In this document: positions 24,482 through 32,729 of the stretch, one piece after another
Layout: each line of letters opens with the position of its first letter
Numbering within the stretch: the stretch's first letter is position 1
Source of the DNA: an uncultured Prevotellaceae bacterium
GTDB lineage: Bacteria; Bacteroidota; Bacteroidia; Bacteroidales; Bacteroidaceae
Assembly (NCBI GenBank): GCA_900317635.1
Contig: ONHN01000016.1
Location: 1-41,560, forward strand
Reading direction: 5' to 3'
Length of the DNA: 41,560 nucleotides
The notes under the pieces: generated by a model
What the model was told of the DNA's origin: nothing
What the model saw: only the letters and a program-made list of their open reading frames with translations
The model's database searches: none
Made by a program: the position numbers and the translations under genes

Positions 24482-25027
24482 TCAATATGCAAAAATCATG
24501 CCTTCTTTGAGGCGTGACACAAATTCTTCGCCAGCAAAGCGTGTTGCGATAGCATAGCCAAACGCCATAGCGGCTCCCGGACCGCGCCCCGTGATGAGGT
24601 TGCCGTCTTCCACGACGAGTTCGGTAGAGAGCGTGGCACCATGCAGGTGCTCCTCGAAACCAGGATAGCACGTAGCGCGGCGGCCTTCAAGCAGGCCGTT
24701 CTCGCCCAGCACCATCGGCGCGGCGCAGATAGCGCAGGTCAGTGCGCCCCGGTGGAAAAGCTCGACGAGCGGTTGGCGCAGGGCTTCGCACTCCAACAAG
24801 TTCTTGGCTCCGGGCCACCCGCCGGGCAGGAGGAGGGCTTCGCTCTCGGCGAAGTCGGTGTCGGAAATGAGTTGATTGCAAACGAGGGTGTTGCCGTGAG
24901 CACTCGTAACATTGAGGCTGTCGGAGATACTCACGGTGCGCACGTCCAAACGGCAACGGCGCAGAATGTCGATAGGAGCAATGGCTTCGATGTCTTCAAA
25001 ACCATCGGCAAGAAAGATGTGGAGCAT
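24482..25027 (-). CDS. DJ-1/PfpI family protein
   Basis: A 181-residue cytosolic protein of the DJ-1/YajL group. MLHIFLADGFEDIEAIAPID carries the conserved Glu14, and LTCAICAAPMVLGENGLLEGRRATCYPG carries the reactive nucleophile Cys101 on its elbow; LITGRGPGAAMAFGYAIA is the usual C-terminal motif. Family members are linked to oxidative or glyoxal stress, with disputed deglycase activity. I chose the ATG at 25027; a longer frame adds 23 basic residues not seen in the family. It is 70 bases after pdxJ and may share its transcript. Confidence 0.9.
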   Translation of the reverse strand: MLHIFLADGFEDIEAIAPIDILRRCRLDVRTVSISDSLNVTSAHGNTLVCNQLISDTDFAESEALLLPGGWPGAKNLLECEALRQPLVELFHRGALTCAICAAPMVLGENGLLEGRRATCYPGFEEHLHGATLSTELVVEDGNLITGRGPGAAMAFGYAIATRFAGEEFVSRLKEGMIFAY

Positions 25028-25097
25028 AAGGGAGGGAGGTATGAGTTTTATTGTGTCTTTGCAAAGAAGGCGATAGTGCTTGCGCAGTCGCTTCATC

Positions 25098-25811
25098 CTA
25101 TTTCAGACAGTCGCGATAGCGGCTAATGGTTTCTTGCAGACCGAGGTAGAGGGCATCGCAGATGAGGGCATGGCCAATGCTTACTTCGTCGAGCCATGGG
25201 ATTTGCTGGTGGAAGAAGCGAAGGTTCTGTAGCGAGAGGTCGTGGCCTGCATTAAGCCCCATGCCCGTTTCGCGGACGAAGCGAGCTGTGCGCACGAAGG
25301 GCTCGACAGCGGTCTCTGGCGAAGCGGCGTAAGCAGCGGCATAAGGCTCGGTATAGAGTTCTACGCGGTCGGCCCCGGTGCGTGCTGCGTATTCGGCAAA
25401 TCGCTCTTCAGCTCCGATAAAGACTGATGCGCGCACGCCCACTTCGTGCAGACGCGCTACGACATCGCGCAAGAAAGCTTCGTGTTGCTGCGTGTCCCAG
25501 CCGCAATTGGACGTAAGCTGCCCAGGTTCGTCGGGCACGAGCGTGCACTGGTCGGGGCACACTTCGCAAACGAGGTTGAGAAATTCGGGCGAAGGATAGC
25601 CTTCGATGTTGAACTCGGTAGTCAGTGCTGGCCGCAACGCATAGACATCGCTGCGGCGTATATGGCGCTCGTCGGGGCGCGGATGCACCGTGATGCCCTG
25701 CGCTCCAAAGCGCTCGCAGTCAAGAGCCACACGCAGTACGTCGGGGTTGTTTCCGCCACGCGCATTGCGCAACGTTGCCACTTTATTTATGTTTACACTT
25801 AACTTTGTCAT
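25098..25811 (-). CDS. pdxJ: Pyridoxine 5'-phosphate synthase
   Basis: A 238-residue TIM-barrel enzyme that joins 1-deoxyxylulose 5-phosphate and aminoacetone phosphate to make pyridoxine phosphate. [20 protein letters not shown], the catalytic [13 protein letters not shown] (His43, His50), FNIEGYPS and [15 protein letters not shown] are all characteristic. Length is standard with the ATG at 25811; the longer frame runs into the promoter region and is unlikely. The minus-strand promoter inside the inverted repeat at 25839-25892 would give a leader of about 60 bases. Confidence 0.96.
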   Translation of the reverse strand: MTKLSVNINKVATLRNARGGNNPDVLRVALDCERFGAQGITVHPRPDERHIRRSDVYALRPALTTEFNIEGYPSPEFLNLVCEVCPDQCTLVPDEPGQLTSNCGWDTQQHEAFLRDVVARLHEVGVRASVFIGAEERFAEYAARTGADRVELYTEPYAAAYAASPETAVEPFVRTARFVRETGMGLNAGHDLSLQNLRFFHQQIPWLDEVSIGHALICDALYLGLQETISRYRDCLK

Positions 25812-25838
25812 CGTTTCGAGTGTTTGTTTTCGCGGGAA

Positions 25839-25892
25839 ATGCTTATTTTTGCAGGCACGAAGTCCTTGCGGCCTGCCTGCAAAAATAAGCAT
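25839..25892. promoter_or_regulatory. 19-bp perfect inverted repeat with opposed -7 boxes (pdxJ/nadK)
   Basis: Arms 25839-25857 and 25874-25892 are perfect complements (ATGCTTATTTTTGCAGGCA and its reverse) around a 16-base spacer. Each arm contains TATTTTTG, an exact -7 box: on the plus strand at 25844-25851 toward nadK, on the minus strand at 25886-25879 toward pdxJ. A TTTG lies 17 bases upstream of the plus box. The two transcripts would start inside the spacer and each would carry one arm in its leader. Confidence 0.75.
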
Positions 25893-25905
25893 AAGCTGGC
25901 GAACA

Positions 25906-26826
25906 ATGAAACCTACCGATAGAGTAATTGCACAAAATGTTGCGCCCTACGCGCCGCGCGTTGCGCTTTTTGGCAACTGCTACCAGCCCGAGAAGTCGGC
26001 GGCAGCGGCAGCGGTGCTTTCTGCGCTGCAAGTCCTGGAAGCCGACCTGTGGATAGAGGAGGAGTTTGCCGCCTTTTTGCAGAAACACATCGGCAGTTTG
26101 CTCCCCCCACACAATATAATATTGTGCAACCAACCTGTGCAAGCCGACCTTGCGCTATCGTTAGGCGGCGACGGCACGTTCCTTCGAACGGCCAGCCGCG
26201 TAGGTGCTTCTGGTGCCCCCATCCTGGGTATCAACACGGGTCACCTGGGTTTCCTTGCCGACGCTATGCCCGACGAAGCTGCCGACGTTTTGCAAGAGTG
26301 GGCCGAAGGACGCTACACCATTGAAGAGCGAAGCCTCATCGCTGTCAGAGCAGAGGGCACGCCGTTGCAAGGATCGCCTTTCGCACTGAACGAAGTAGCC
26401 GTGTTGAAGCACGACAATTCCTCGCTCATCAACATCCTTACGCACATAGGCACCGACCTGCTGACGGACTATGCCGCCGACGGCCTCATCGTAAGCACGC
26501 CGACGGGTAGCACGGGCTACAGCCTGAGTACGGGTGGCCCTATCATTGCGCCTGTTTCCCACTCGTTCTGCCTTTCGGCCGTTGCGCCCCACAGCCTGAG
26601 CATTCGTCCCGTCATTGTCAACGACGACGTGGAAATTACCCTCCACGTGCGCAGTCGCACTGGCAGTTTCCTGCTCTCTATTGACGGGCGAAGCGAGACG
26701 TTGGCTGCCAACACCACCATCCGCCTGCGGCGTGCTGACCACACCGTGCGCGTTATGAAAATCCGGCATCCTAACTTCTACGACACCTTGCGCGCCAAGA
26801 TGCATTGGGGCACGAGGTTTCAGTGA
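25906..26826 (+). CDS. nadK: NAD kinase
   Basis: A 306-residue cytosolic enzyme that phosphorylates NAD to NADP. The GGDG motif is at 87-90 ([15 protein letters not shown]), followed by [14 protein letters not shown] (107-119), the catalytic-region [31 protein letters not shown], and [10 protein letters not shown] chose the ATG at 25906 because upstream codons run through the promoter and the pdxJ gene. A 17-base perfect palindrome (26110-26126) lies inside the coding sequence. The ABC exporter follows after 46 bases. Confidence 0.95.
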   Translation: MKPTDRVIAQNVAPYAPRVALFGNCYQPEKSAAAAAVLSALQVLEADLWIEEEFAAFLQKHIGSLLPPHNIILCNQPVQADLALSLGGDGTFLRTASRVGASGAPILGINTGHLGFLADAMPDEAADVLQEWAEGRYTIEERSLIAVRAEGTPLQGSPFALNEVAVLKHDNSSLINILTHIGTDLLTDYAADGLIVSTPTGSTGYSLSTGGPIIAPVSHSFCLSAVAPHSLSIRPVIVNDDVEITLHVRSRTGSFLLSIDGRSETLAANTTIRLRRADHTVRVMKIRHPNFYDTLRAKMHWGTRFQ

Positions 26827-26872
26827 TAGAAGTGGGAAGATGTATCTTTTGTGGTCTTAACAAAATCTCTGC

Positions 26873-28573
26873 ATGTTCAAACGTCCCCGACATAGAACGA
26901 GCAACGGTCGGCTGGTATCCTACCGCCGCCTGCTGTCGTGGCTCTGGCACACGTGGCGCGGCTTTCGCACGCAAGCCATGCTGAATGCCCTCATCGGGCT
27001 CATCCTCGTACTGACTGACCTTGCCTTTGTCTATGCCACGAAGATGGCCGTTGACATTGCAACGGGCGACCGCGCCACACCCGCCCTTCGTGTTGCCATC
27101 GTCATCCTGGCTGCCATCATCACGCTGCAAGTGGTTCTGGGCATCGCCTCGCGTTGGGTGAAGGCAACGTTGGGTGTGCGAGCACAAAACAAGATGCAGC
27201 GCCATATTTTCGAGCGGCTTTTAGAAAGTCGCTGGAAAGACGTGCGACGTTTCCATACCGGCAACCTCATCAATCGCATAGAGCGCGACGTGTACGACGT
27301 CATAGGCTTCCTTACCGAAAGCATTCCATCGCTTATCAACACCGTGGTGCAATTCACGGGAGCTTTCGCCCTTCTCTTCTACTTTGATAAAGAATTGGCC
27401 GTTCTTGTGGTTCTCATCCTTCCCTTCTTCTTGCTCAGCAGCAAACTCTACGTTAAGAAGATGCGCGTCTTGACGCACAAGGTGCGCGACACCGAAAGTC
27501 GCATTCAGGCTATCATACAAGAAAGCCTGCAACACACGCTTGTTATCAAGACGTTAGAGAGCACGCAAGGCACCATTGAAAAGCTATCGGGCTTCCAGCG
27601 ACAACTGCGGCGCGAGATAGTAACGAAGACGAAGTACTCGTCTATCTCGTCGGGGCTGATGAACTTTGGCTTTGCGCTGGGCTACATGCTGACGTTCTCA
27701 TGGGGAACGTGGTCGCTCCATAACGGACTGATAACCTATGGTGCGCTCATTGCCTTCGTGCAACTTGTGGGTCAGATACAAGGCCCCGTGAAGCAGCTGA
27801 CACGCTTCATCCCCGTCTTCATCGGCTCGTTCACGGCCACGGAGCGTCTCATGGAAATAGAAGGCATCCCCCTTGAAGAGCATCACGGCGACGAACCACT
27901 GCCTGCTGGACCGGCTGGTATCGAAGTGCGCAACATCACGTTCTCCTATACACCCACGAGCCGTCGCATCTTCGACCAATTCTCGTTCTCGTTTCCCGCT
28001 GGCAGCGTGACGGCCATTTTGGGCGAGACGGGTAGCGGTAAGACTACGCTTATCCGCTTGTTGCTATCGCTCGTTGAGTCGAAAGATGGGACGATAGAAC
28101 TCGTTGGTTCTGATGGCAAAACGTTGCCCGTTAGTCCCGACACGCGCTGCAACTTCTCCTACGTGCCACAAGGCAATACGCTCCTCTCGGGTACAATCCG
28201 CAGCAACTTAGAGCTGAGTAACCCTTCTGCAACAGAAGAAGAGTTGTATGAAGCCCTGCGCCTTGCCCACGCAGACTTCGTAACCAGTTTGCCCGAAGGC
28301 CTCGACACTCCTTGCGGCGAAATGGGCGACGGTCTGAGCGAAGGACAGGCTCAGCGCATAGCCATTGCCCGCGCCCTACTGAAGGATGCTCCCTACCTCT
28401 TGCTCGACGAGGCTACCTCTGCACTTGATGAAGAAACAGAGCGCGCCGTTCTGAAAGATATTATGGAACGCTACAAGGGACGAACTATTATCTTCGTCAC
28501 CCACCGCCCCGAAGCACTGAAATACAGCACACAAACCTTCCGCCTTCACAAGAAGCATAGTGGGAATAAGTGA
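26873..28573 (+). CDS. ABC exporter, fused membrane and ATPase domains
   Basis: A 566-residue half-transporter that works as a dimer in the inner membrane. Six membrane helices span about residues 35-320. The ATPase domain has Walker A ILGETGSGKTT, Q-loop YVPQGNTLLSG, signature LSEGQ (Glu where LSGGQ is usual), Walker B YLLLDEATSALDE and the H-loop FVTHRPEAL. The substrate could be a lipid, peptide or drug and is not evident. It follows nadK after 46 bases; a near -7 box (TATCTTTTG, 26840) lies in that gap, so it may have its own promoter. Confidence 0.92.
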   Translation: MFKRPRHRTSNGRLVSYRRLLSWLWHTWRGFRTQAMLNALIGLILVLTDLAFVYATKMAVDIATGDRATPALRVAIVILAAIITLQVVLGIASRWVKATLGVRAQNKMQRHIFERLLESRWKDVRRFHTGNLINRIERDVYDVIGFLTESIPSLINTVVQFTGAFALLFYFDKELAVLVVLILPFFLLSSKLYVKKMRVLTHKVRDTESRIQAIIQESLQHTLVIKTLESTQGTIEKLSGFQRQLRREIVTKTKYSSISSGLMNFGFALGYMLTFSWGTWSLHNGLITYGALIAFVQLVGQIQGPVKQLTRFIPVFIGSFTATERLMEIEGIPLEEHHGDEPLPAGPAGIEVRNITFSYTPTSRRIFDQFSFSFPAGSVTAILGETGSGKTTLIRLLLSLVESKDGTIELVGSDGKTLPVSPDTRCNFSYVPQGNTLLSGTIRSNLELSNPSATEEELYEALRLAHADFVTSLPEGLDTPCGEMGDGLSEGQAQRIAIARALLKDAPYLLLDEATSALDEETERAVLKDIMERYKGRTIIFVTHRPEALKYSTQTFRLHKKHSGNK

Positions 28574-28588
28574 AACATTTTTGTGAGA

Positions 28589-28665
28589 AGTGACGAAGCC
28601 CCTCTCCCCCCGTCCCCTCTCTTCCCTAAAGGCCGAGAGGGGAGCAGATTTCCCAAGCGTTAAAC
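28589..28665 (+). repeat. Second composite repeat: heptamer, C-rich hairpin, RTTAARC
   Basis: AGTGACGAAGCCCC, then CCCCTCTC (28614-28621) pairing with GAGAGGGG (28635-28642), then GCGTTAAACATT. Sequence and order match 18657-18764; both lie just after a plus-strand gene. No T run follows. Confidence 0.8.
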
Positions 28666-28709
28666 ATTTATCTCTATTTATTCAAGTTTCGGGAGTTCTC
28701 TTGTTGCGA

Positions 28710-28908
28710 TGGTGCGCAGAGCGCACCACACTATGCGCTGTAGGTGACGGGCGAATATAGTCGGTGCGCAGAGCGTACCGCACAATAAGTAAATCATGAC
28801 TGTGTGCGGCTTCTACGGAGACGCTGCAATTAGCAGTTGCTCTTTCCCTACGACGCTCCCCGTTTCCACTCAGAGCGACGGGGGGTAGGCATAATATGTG
28901 TCACCTAC
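28710..28908. other. Structured gene-free stretch, possible noncoding RNA or repeat
   Basis: Contains a perfect TGGTGCGC-AGA-GCGCACCA hairpin (28710-28728), a near copy CGGTGCGC-AGA-GCGTACCG (28762-28780), a CCGCACA/TGTGCGG pair (28778-28784, 28803-28809) that would compete with it, a CTGC-AATTA-GCAG hairpin (28824-28836), and an outer GTAGGTGAC/GTCACCTAC pair (28740-28748, 28900-28908) enclosing most of them. No ORF fits. The remaining 28909-29011 is AT-rich without visible features. Confidence 0.4.
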
Positions 28909-29011
28909 GACGACAGCCCCCCCTTAATTATAGTGACTTCAAAATAGCTAATATGCATTAAGACTTTCTGCATTATCATGCAATCTTTAGCGTACATACC
29001 AATAATACAAT

Positions 29012-29046
29012 GCAACGGATGAACTACATACAAGCTCATCCGTTGC
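29012..29046 (-). terminator. Hairpin after tRNA-Tyr
   Basis: An 11-bp perfect stem (GCAACGGATGA with TCATCCGTTGC) on a 13-base loop, 6 bases beyond the mature tRNA end on the minus strand, followed by a T-rich ATTGTATTATTGG. Position fits a terminator. Confidence 0.75.
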
Positions 29047-29052
29047 TAATTG

Positions 29053-29135
29053 TGGGCGAAGATGGATTCGAACCACCGAAGGTATAAACCAGCAGATTTA
29101 CAGTCTGCCCCATTTGGCCACTCTGGTATTCGCCC
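29053..29135 (-). tRNA. tRNA-Tyr (anticodon GTA)
   Basis: An 83-base tRNA with acceptor stem GGGCGAA/TTCGCCC, anticodon GTA (29101-29099), a long class II variable arm, the GGTTCGAATCC T arm and discriminator A. CCA is not encoded (CAA follows). A promoter lies directly upstream and a hairpin terminator downstream, so it is transcribed alone. Confidence 0.96.
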
Positions 29136-29147
29136 TATTTGCAGCTG

Positions 29148-29179
29148 CAAAAATACGAATGTCTTTGCAGACTAACAAA
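29148..29179 (-). promoter_or_regulatory. Promoter of tRNA-Tyr
   Basis: On the minus strand TTTG (29179-29176), exactly 20 bases, TATTTTTG (29155-29148), both perfect to consensus. The start would fall about 6 bases before the mature tRNA. Confidence 0.8.
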
Positions 29180-29190
29180 CTTTTTTAAGA

Positions 29191-29676
29191 TTATTTTTGC
29201 AATTGCCAGGCATAGTTAACCATTTTGATGGCTGTTGCTGCAAATTCTTCGCCTTTATTGCCAAGAGTGCCGCCTGCACGGTCAAGGGCTTGCTGCTCGG
29301 TGTTGGTAGTGAGAAGGCCGAAGATGACGGGAATTTTCCCTTCTGTGTTTTGACGGGCAATTTCCTGCGTAACGCCTTGGCAGATATAGTCGAAGTGGGG
29401 CGTATCGCCACGAATGACGCAACCTATGGTAATGATGGCATCGACGAGGCCATGACGCGCAAGCTCTGCTGCTCCGTAGATGAGTTCGAAGCTACCAGGG
29501 ACGTGCATAACGGTGACAGCATGTTCGCCAGCACCAGCCTGTCGCAGTATGCGCAGGGCACCCTCGAGTAAAGCACCCGTGATGTGTTGGTTCCATTCCG
29601 CCACCACAATGCCAAAGCGCATTTCAGACGCGTCGGGAAGGTCCGTGGGACGATAGGAGTGAGTTGTCGAAGACAT
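29191..29676 (-). CDS. ribH: 6,7-dimethyl-8-ribityllumazine synthase
   Basis: A 161-residue enzyme that forms the riboflavin precursor lumazine and assembles as a pentamer or icosahedral shell. GIVVAEWNQHITGALLEGA, the substrate strand VPGSFELIYGAAELA, the catalytic His in GDTPHFDYI and the C-terminal GEEFAATAIKMVNYAWQL are present. I chose ATG 29676; a longer frame would translate the upstream heptamer repeat. No other riboflavin genes are adjacent. It lies downstream of the TPR gene with 167 bases of repeats between. Confidence 0.96.
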   Translation of the reverse strand: MSSTTHSYRPTDLPDASEMRFGIVVAEWNQHITGALLEGALRILRQAGAGEHAVTVMHVPGSFELIYGAAELARHGLVDAIITIGCVIRGDTPHFDYICQGVTQEIARQNTEGKIPVIFGLLTTNTEQQALDRAGGTLGNKGEEFAATAIKMVNYAWQLQK

Positions 29677-29706
29677 AAGATAATGTTGACGAGTTGATGT
29701 TTTAAG

Positions 29707-29741
29707 TGACGAGTGACGAGTGACGAGTGGCAAGTGACGAG
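29707..29741. repeat. Five-unit heptamer array upstream of ribH
   Basis: TGACGAG three times, a variant TGGCAAG, then TGACGAG. It ends 30 bases before the ribH ATG and is the second longest array of this heptamer in the window. Confidence 0.95.
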
Positions 29742-29770
29742 TTAGGCTACTCCTGCGACCCATAAAAAGA

Positions 29771-29826
29771 AAATTGAGAATTGAGAGGACTTGCACGCAA
29801 AGTTACAAATCTTCAATTCTCAATTT
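29771..29826. repeat. 14-bp inverted repeat between the TPR gene and ribH
   Basis: AAATTGAGAATTGA (29771-29784) and its perfect complement (29813-29826) around 28 bases. It begins 17 bases after the TPR stop codon on the minus strand. A terminator or processing role is possible; no T run follows closely. Confidence 0.7.
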
Positions 29827-29843
29827 CCTCTTTCGATATCGCT

Positions 29844-30563
29844 TTACTTGCTTACGCGCTGGATGTAGCGGTCGATTTCAGCATCCATCATCAAGCCGTT
29901 TTGTGCGGGCTGACGAGCGGAGAGCGTGCTGTTGGGATATTTCTCTTTGATTTCGGTATATACCTTCAGAGCTTCGTCGTTCTTCTTTTGCGACTCAAGG
30001 AGTTTGCCAGCTTCCAAGAGGAAGGCGGGACTCATGCTTTCGTTGTCGGCCTTATCGGCAGCTTTGCGGAAGGTTTCGATAGCCTTATCCACTTGTTTGG
30101 AAGCTGCATAGCAGTTGGCAAGAGCTGCCAGCGCACCAGCCGAAACCGTCTTGTCGCCTTTGGGTGAGAATGCTTCGTAGTACTTAATGGCGTTTTTATA
30201 GTCGCCTTTTTGGTAGTAGCAGAAACCAGCTTCGATGTTGGCAAGATTGGAAGCATCGGTGAGTTTGTAGCTATTAGCCAACTTGATGTAGCCAGGGAAT
30301 TTACCTTCGCCTTTAAGTGCCTTGTCGTAGTCTTGCTGGGCGATGTAGGTAAGTCCTTGCGTAAAGAGGGTTTGCGCTTTCTCTTCTTGGGGTTGCAGAT
30401 AGCCATACTTGAAACCAAGGAAGCCACCAACAACTACCACAAGAGCTACGCAGCCAATGATGAGTTGCTTTTTGTACTTCGTAACGAAAGCTTCAGATCG
30501 ACTGAGCGTTTCGTTTAAGTCGAGGGCTGTTGCCTCGTTCTTCTTATTTGCTTTATTTGCCAT
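29844..30563 (-). CDS. Membrane-anchored tetratricopeptide protein (YfgM-like)
   Basis: A 239-residue protein with a short cytosolic N-terminus, one membrane helix (residues 34-52, LIIGCVALVVVVGGFLGF) and a periplasmic part with about four TPR-type repeats (EAGFCYYQKGDYKNAIKYYE; ALANCYAASKQVDKAIETFRKA; LEAGKLLESQKKNDEALKVYTEI). The layout matches the YfgM/ancillary-translocon-like group, which assists secretion, although this match is by architecture. It is less GC-rich than its neighbours. A -7 box lies about 55 bases upstream. Confidence 0.82.
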   Translation of the reverse strand: MANKANKKNEATALDLNETLSRSEAFVTKYKKQLIIGCVALVVVVGGFLGFKYGYLQPQEEKAQTLFTQGLTYIAQQDYDKALKGEGKFPGYIKLANSYKLTDASNLANIEAGFCYYQKGDYKNAIKYYEAFSPKGDKTVSAGALAALANCYAASKQVDKAIETFRKAADKADNESMSPAFLLEAGKLLESQKKNDEALKVYTEIKEKYPNSTLSARQPAQNGLMMDAEIDRYIQRVSK

Positions 30564-30616
30564 ATTGTGTTTTGTTTATTTCGTTGTAAGCTTTTGCGAG
30601 TTTTCGCAAATCGCGG

Positions 30617-30624
30617 CAAAATTA
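30617..30624 (-). promoter_or_regulatory. -7 box of the TPR gene
   Basis: Minus strand TAATTTTG, exact to TAnnTTTG, with only a T-rich -33 region. The start would be near 30610. Confidence 0.5.
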
Positions 30625-30690
30625 CGCTTTTTATGTTGTAAATAAAAATACTTCAGCGGTTTTTTTATGTTCGAACCTCATCAAAGCGTT

Positions 30691-32046
30691 TTACGAAATA
30701 AGGACTTCAGAGAGTGTGGGATGCGCATGAATGGTGTTTTGCAACTGAGCGAACGTGCCGCCGAGGCTCATCAATAGGGCGCACTCGTGTATGAGGTCGA
30801 CAGCGTGAGCACCAAAAATGTGGGCTCCGAGCAAGCGGCCATTGCCGTCGGTCAGTACTTTCACGAGGCCCTCTTCGGCATCCATGGCAAGTGCTTTGCC
30901 ATTAGCACGATAGAAAGCTTTATGTGTTTGATATTCCACCCCAGCTTCTTTTAGCTGTTCTTCGGTCTGTCCGACCATAGCCAGTTCGGGCATGGTAAAG
31001 ACGGCGGCGGGGCAAATGTTGAGATCGGTAGGTGCTGGCTGGCCTTGGATATGAGCCAAAGCTACGCGCCCTTGTGCCGATGCTGCGTGCGCCAACTGCA
31101 TCAGGCCGTTCACGTCGCCAATGGCATAGATGCCTGGAAGGTTGGTCTGCATATTTTCGTCGACGGTGATGCCACGGCGGGTGTAGGCGATGCCAGCTTC
31201 GTCGACATTGATGCTATCGAGGTTAGCGGCACGACCTACGGCCATCAGCACGAGGTCGGCCTCGGTAAAGGCTGTTTTACCTTTCTCTTCGTATTCCACC
31301 TGTTTGCCGTCTTCAACGTTGTGAATGGCGGTGACAGCGGCTCCAGTCTTAAAATCTATGCCGCGCTTCTTCAGGCTGGTGCGCAGACGTTTGGCAGTGT
31401 CGCGGTCGAAGAAAGGAAGTACTTCCTTGCAAAATTCAACCACTGTCACTTCCGAGCCGAAGCTCTTAAAGATGCTGGCAAACTCAAGGCCGATGACACC
31501 GCCACCGATGACACAGAGACGATGCGGAACGGCGGTGAGGTCGAGCATTTCGGTGCTTGTGACAACGCCTTCGTCGTGGGCCCCCTCGATGGGGAGGAAC
31601 TTCGTGACGCTACCCGTTGCGATGATAATATGGCGCGACATGAGCGTGGTGGGTTCATCGCCAGCCACCTCCACGGCATAAGAGCCGTCTTCACCTCGTC
31701 CTTTGAGGCTTGCCTGACCATGCAGGAGCGTGATGCCTGGGGTCTTCATCAGCGTCTCAATTCCCCCGACGAGCTTGGAAACTACTTCGTTTTTACGGGC
31801 TACAGCCTGCGCTATGTCGAACGTTGAGGCTGCGATGTTGATGCCGTAGCGCGCTGCATTGGCTATATCTTCAACGACCTCGGCATTTCGGCAGAGGCAT
31901 TTCGTAGGAATGCACCCCACGTTAAGGCACGTGCCGCCAAGGTTTTCTTTTTCTACGATGGCCACTTGAAGGCCTTGCTTCGCGGCGTGGAGCGCGGTCT
32001 CGTAACCGCCAGGACCTGCGCCGATAATGATGATGTCGTATAACAT
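30691..32046 (-). CDS. lpdA: Dihydrolipoyl dehydrogenase
   Basis: A 451-residue FAD enzyme that reoxidises dihydrolipoamide for 2-oxoacid dehydrogenase complexes or the glycine cleavage system. IIIIGAGPGGYETALHAA binds FAD, GGTCLNVGCIPTK holds the redox pair Cys40-Cys45, the NAD-binding loop is CVIGGGVIGLEFASIF, and the C-terminal TIHAHPTLSE carries the catalytic His-Glu. Length is slightly below the usual 460-470. No E1 or E2 gene is adjacent. The 152 bases upstream to gldH's end contain no feature I can name. Confidence 0.94.
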   Translation of the reverse strand: MLYDIIIIGAGPGGYETALHAAKQGLQVAIVEKENLGGTCLNVGCIPTKCLCRNAEVVEDIANAARYGINIAASTFDIAQAVARKNEVVSKLVGGIETLMKTPGITLLHGQASLKGRGEDGSYAVEVAGDEPTTLMSRHIIIATGSVTKFLPIEGAHDEGVVTSTEMLDLTAVPHRLCVIGGGVIGLEFASIFKSFGSEVTVVEFCKEVLPFFDRDTAKRLRTSLKKRGIDFKTGAAVTAIHNVEDGKQVEYEEKGKTAFTEADLVLMAVGRAANLDSINVDEAGIAYTRRGITVDENMQTNLPGIYAIGDVNGLMQLAHAASAQGRVALAHIQGQPAPTDLNICPAAVFTMPELAMVGQTEEQLKEAGVEYQTHKAFYRANGKALAMDAEEGLVKVLTDGNGRLLGAHIFGAHAVDLIHECALLMSLGGTFAQLQNTIHAHPTLSEVLIS

Positions 32047-32198
32047 GGTATTTGCTGTTTAGTTGCGATTGGTATTTATTGTTGTGGATTAACGGACTAC
32101 GAGGGATACGAATAATATCGGAGAAACACGAAGACTTTATCGCTCCTATGAGCCTGTGAATGTAAGAACTTAGGTAGGATTGGAGACGAGAAGTACTC

Positions 32199-32729
32199 CT
32201 ATCTTTTCTCTACGCACACCCCCACATCGGCTATGCCAGGGATGATGTGCAGCCGCATCAAGTGGCGAATTCGGAGTGTGCCATATTGTCCTGCGTACAA
32301 TACTTTTTCGGGTAGCGGAGCCGAGAAGGTTTCGAGGGTAAGGCCTTGCTGCGTACGCACGGGTTTGGCATTGTAGAGTGGTATGCGCACGGTGTCGTTG
32401 GTTGTGGGCTGTCCGTTTATCAGCCAACGCACTTCCAGCGTCACGTCTTGGTAAGGATATTGGGGTCGAGCCGCTTTCCGAACAGCTATACGGCTAACAT
32501 ACTGACCCGTCTGTCGAACGGTATCAAGTGGTAGCGTCAAGACCTCGCTGGCATCCCACATGGCATCTTCAACCATAGCAAAGCGATAGAGCGGCACTTC
32601 GCCACCGCAAGCGGTCAGCAGACAGCAGGCAGACGCTATAATCCAACTCGATATCTTAGTTTGCGGGTGCTTAGTCTTGGGACGGAGCTGTGCTGTTGGC
32701 TGTGTGGTTCCCATTGCCTTTGTTTCCAT
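32199..32729 (-). CDS. gldH: Gliding motility lipoprotein GldH
   Basis: A 176-residue lipoprotein with signal ISSWIIASACCLLTAC (lipobox L-T-A-Cys near residue 41) preceded by an unusually long charged N-terminal stretch. The mature part (VEDAMWDASEVLTLPLD, VTLEVRWLINGQPTTNDTVRIPLYN, YAGQYGTLRIRHLMRLHIIPGIADVGV) matches GldH, which is part of the gliding and type IX secretion-associated set but is also widespread in non-gliding Bacteroidales. Start at 32729 overlaps the PSP1 gene by 59 bases; Met6 at 32714 is an alternative. It is probably the last gene of holB-PSP1-gldH. Confidence 0.85.
   Translation of the reverse strand: METKAMGTTQPTAQLRPKTKHPQTKISSWIIASACCLLTACGGEVPLYRFAMVEDAMWDASEVLTLPLDTVRQTGQYVSRIAVRKAARPQYPYQDVTLEVRWLINGQPTTNDTVRIPLYNAKPVRTQQGLTLETFSAPLPEKVLYAGQYGTLRIRHLMRLHIIPGIADVGVCVEKR

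Noticed and set aside
25690-25905. Longer start for nadK
   Set aside because: It would run through the pdxJ gene and the promoter-bearing inverted repeat; the family start fits ATG 25906.
28614-28642. Rho-independent terminator of the ABC exporter
   Set aside because: The stem is good but no T run follows, and the same block recurs as a dispersed repeat.
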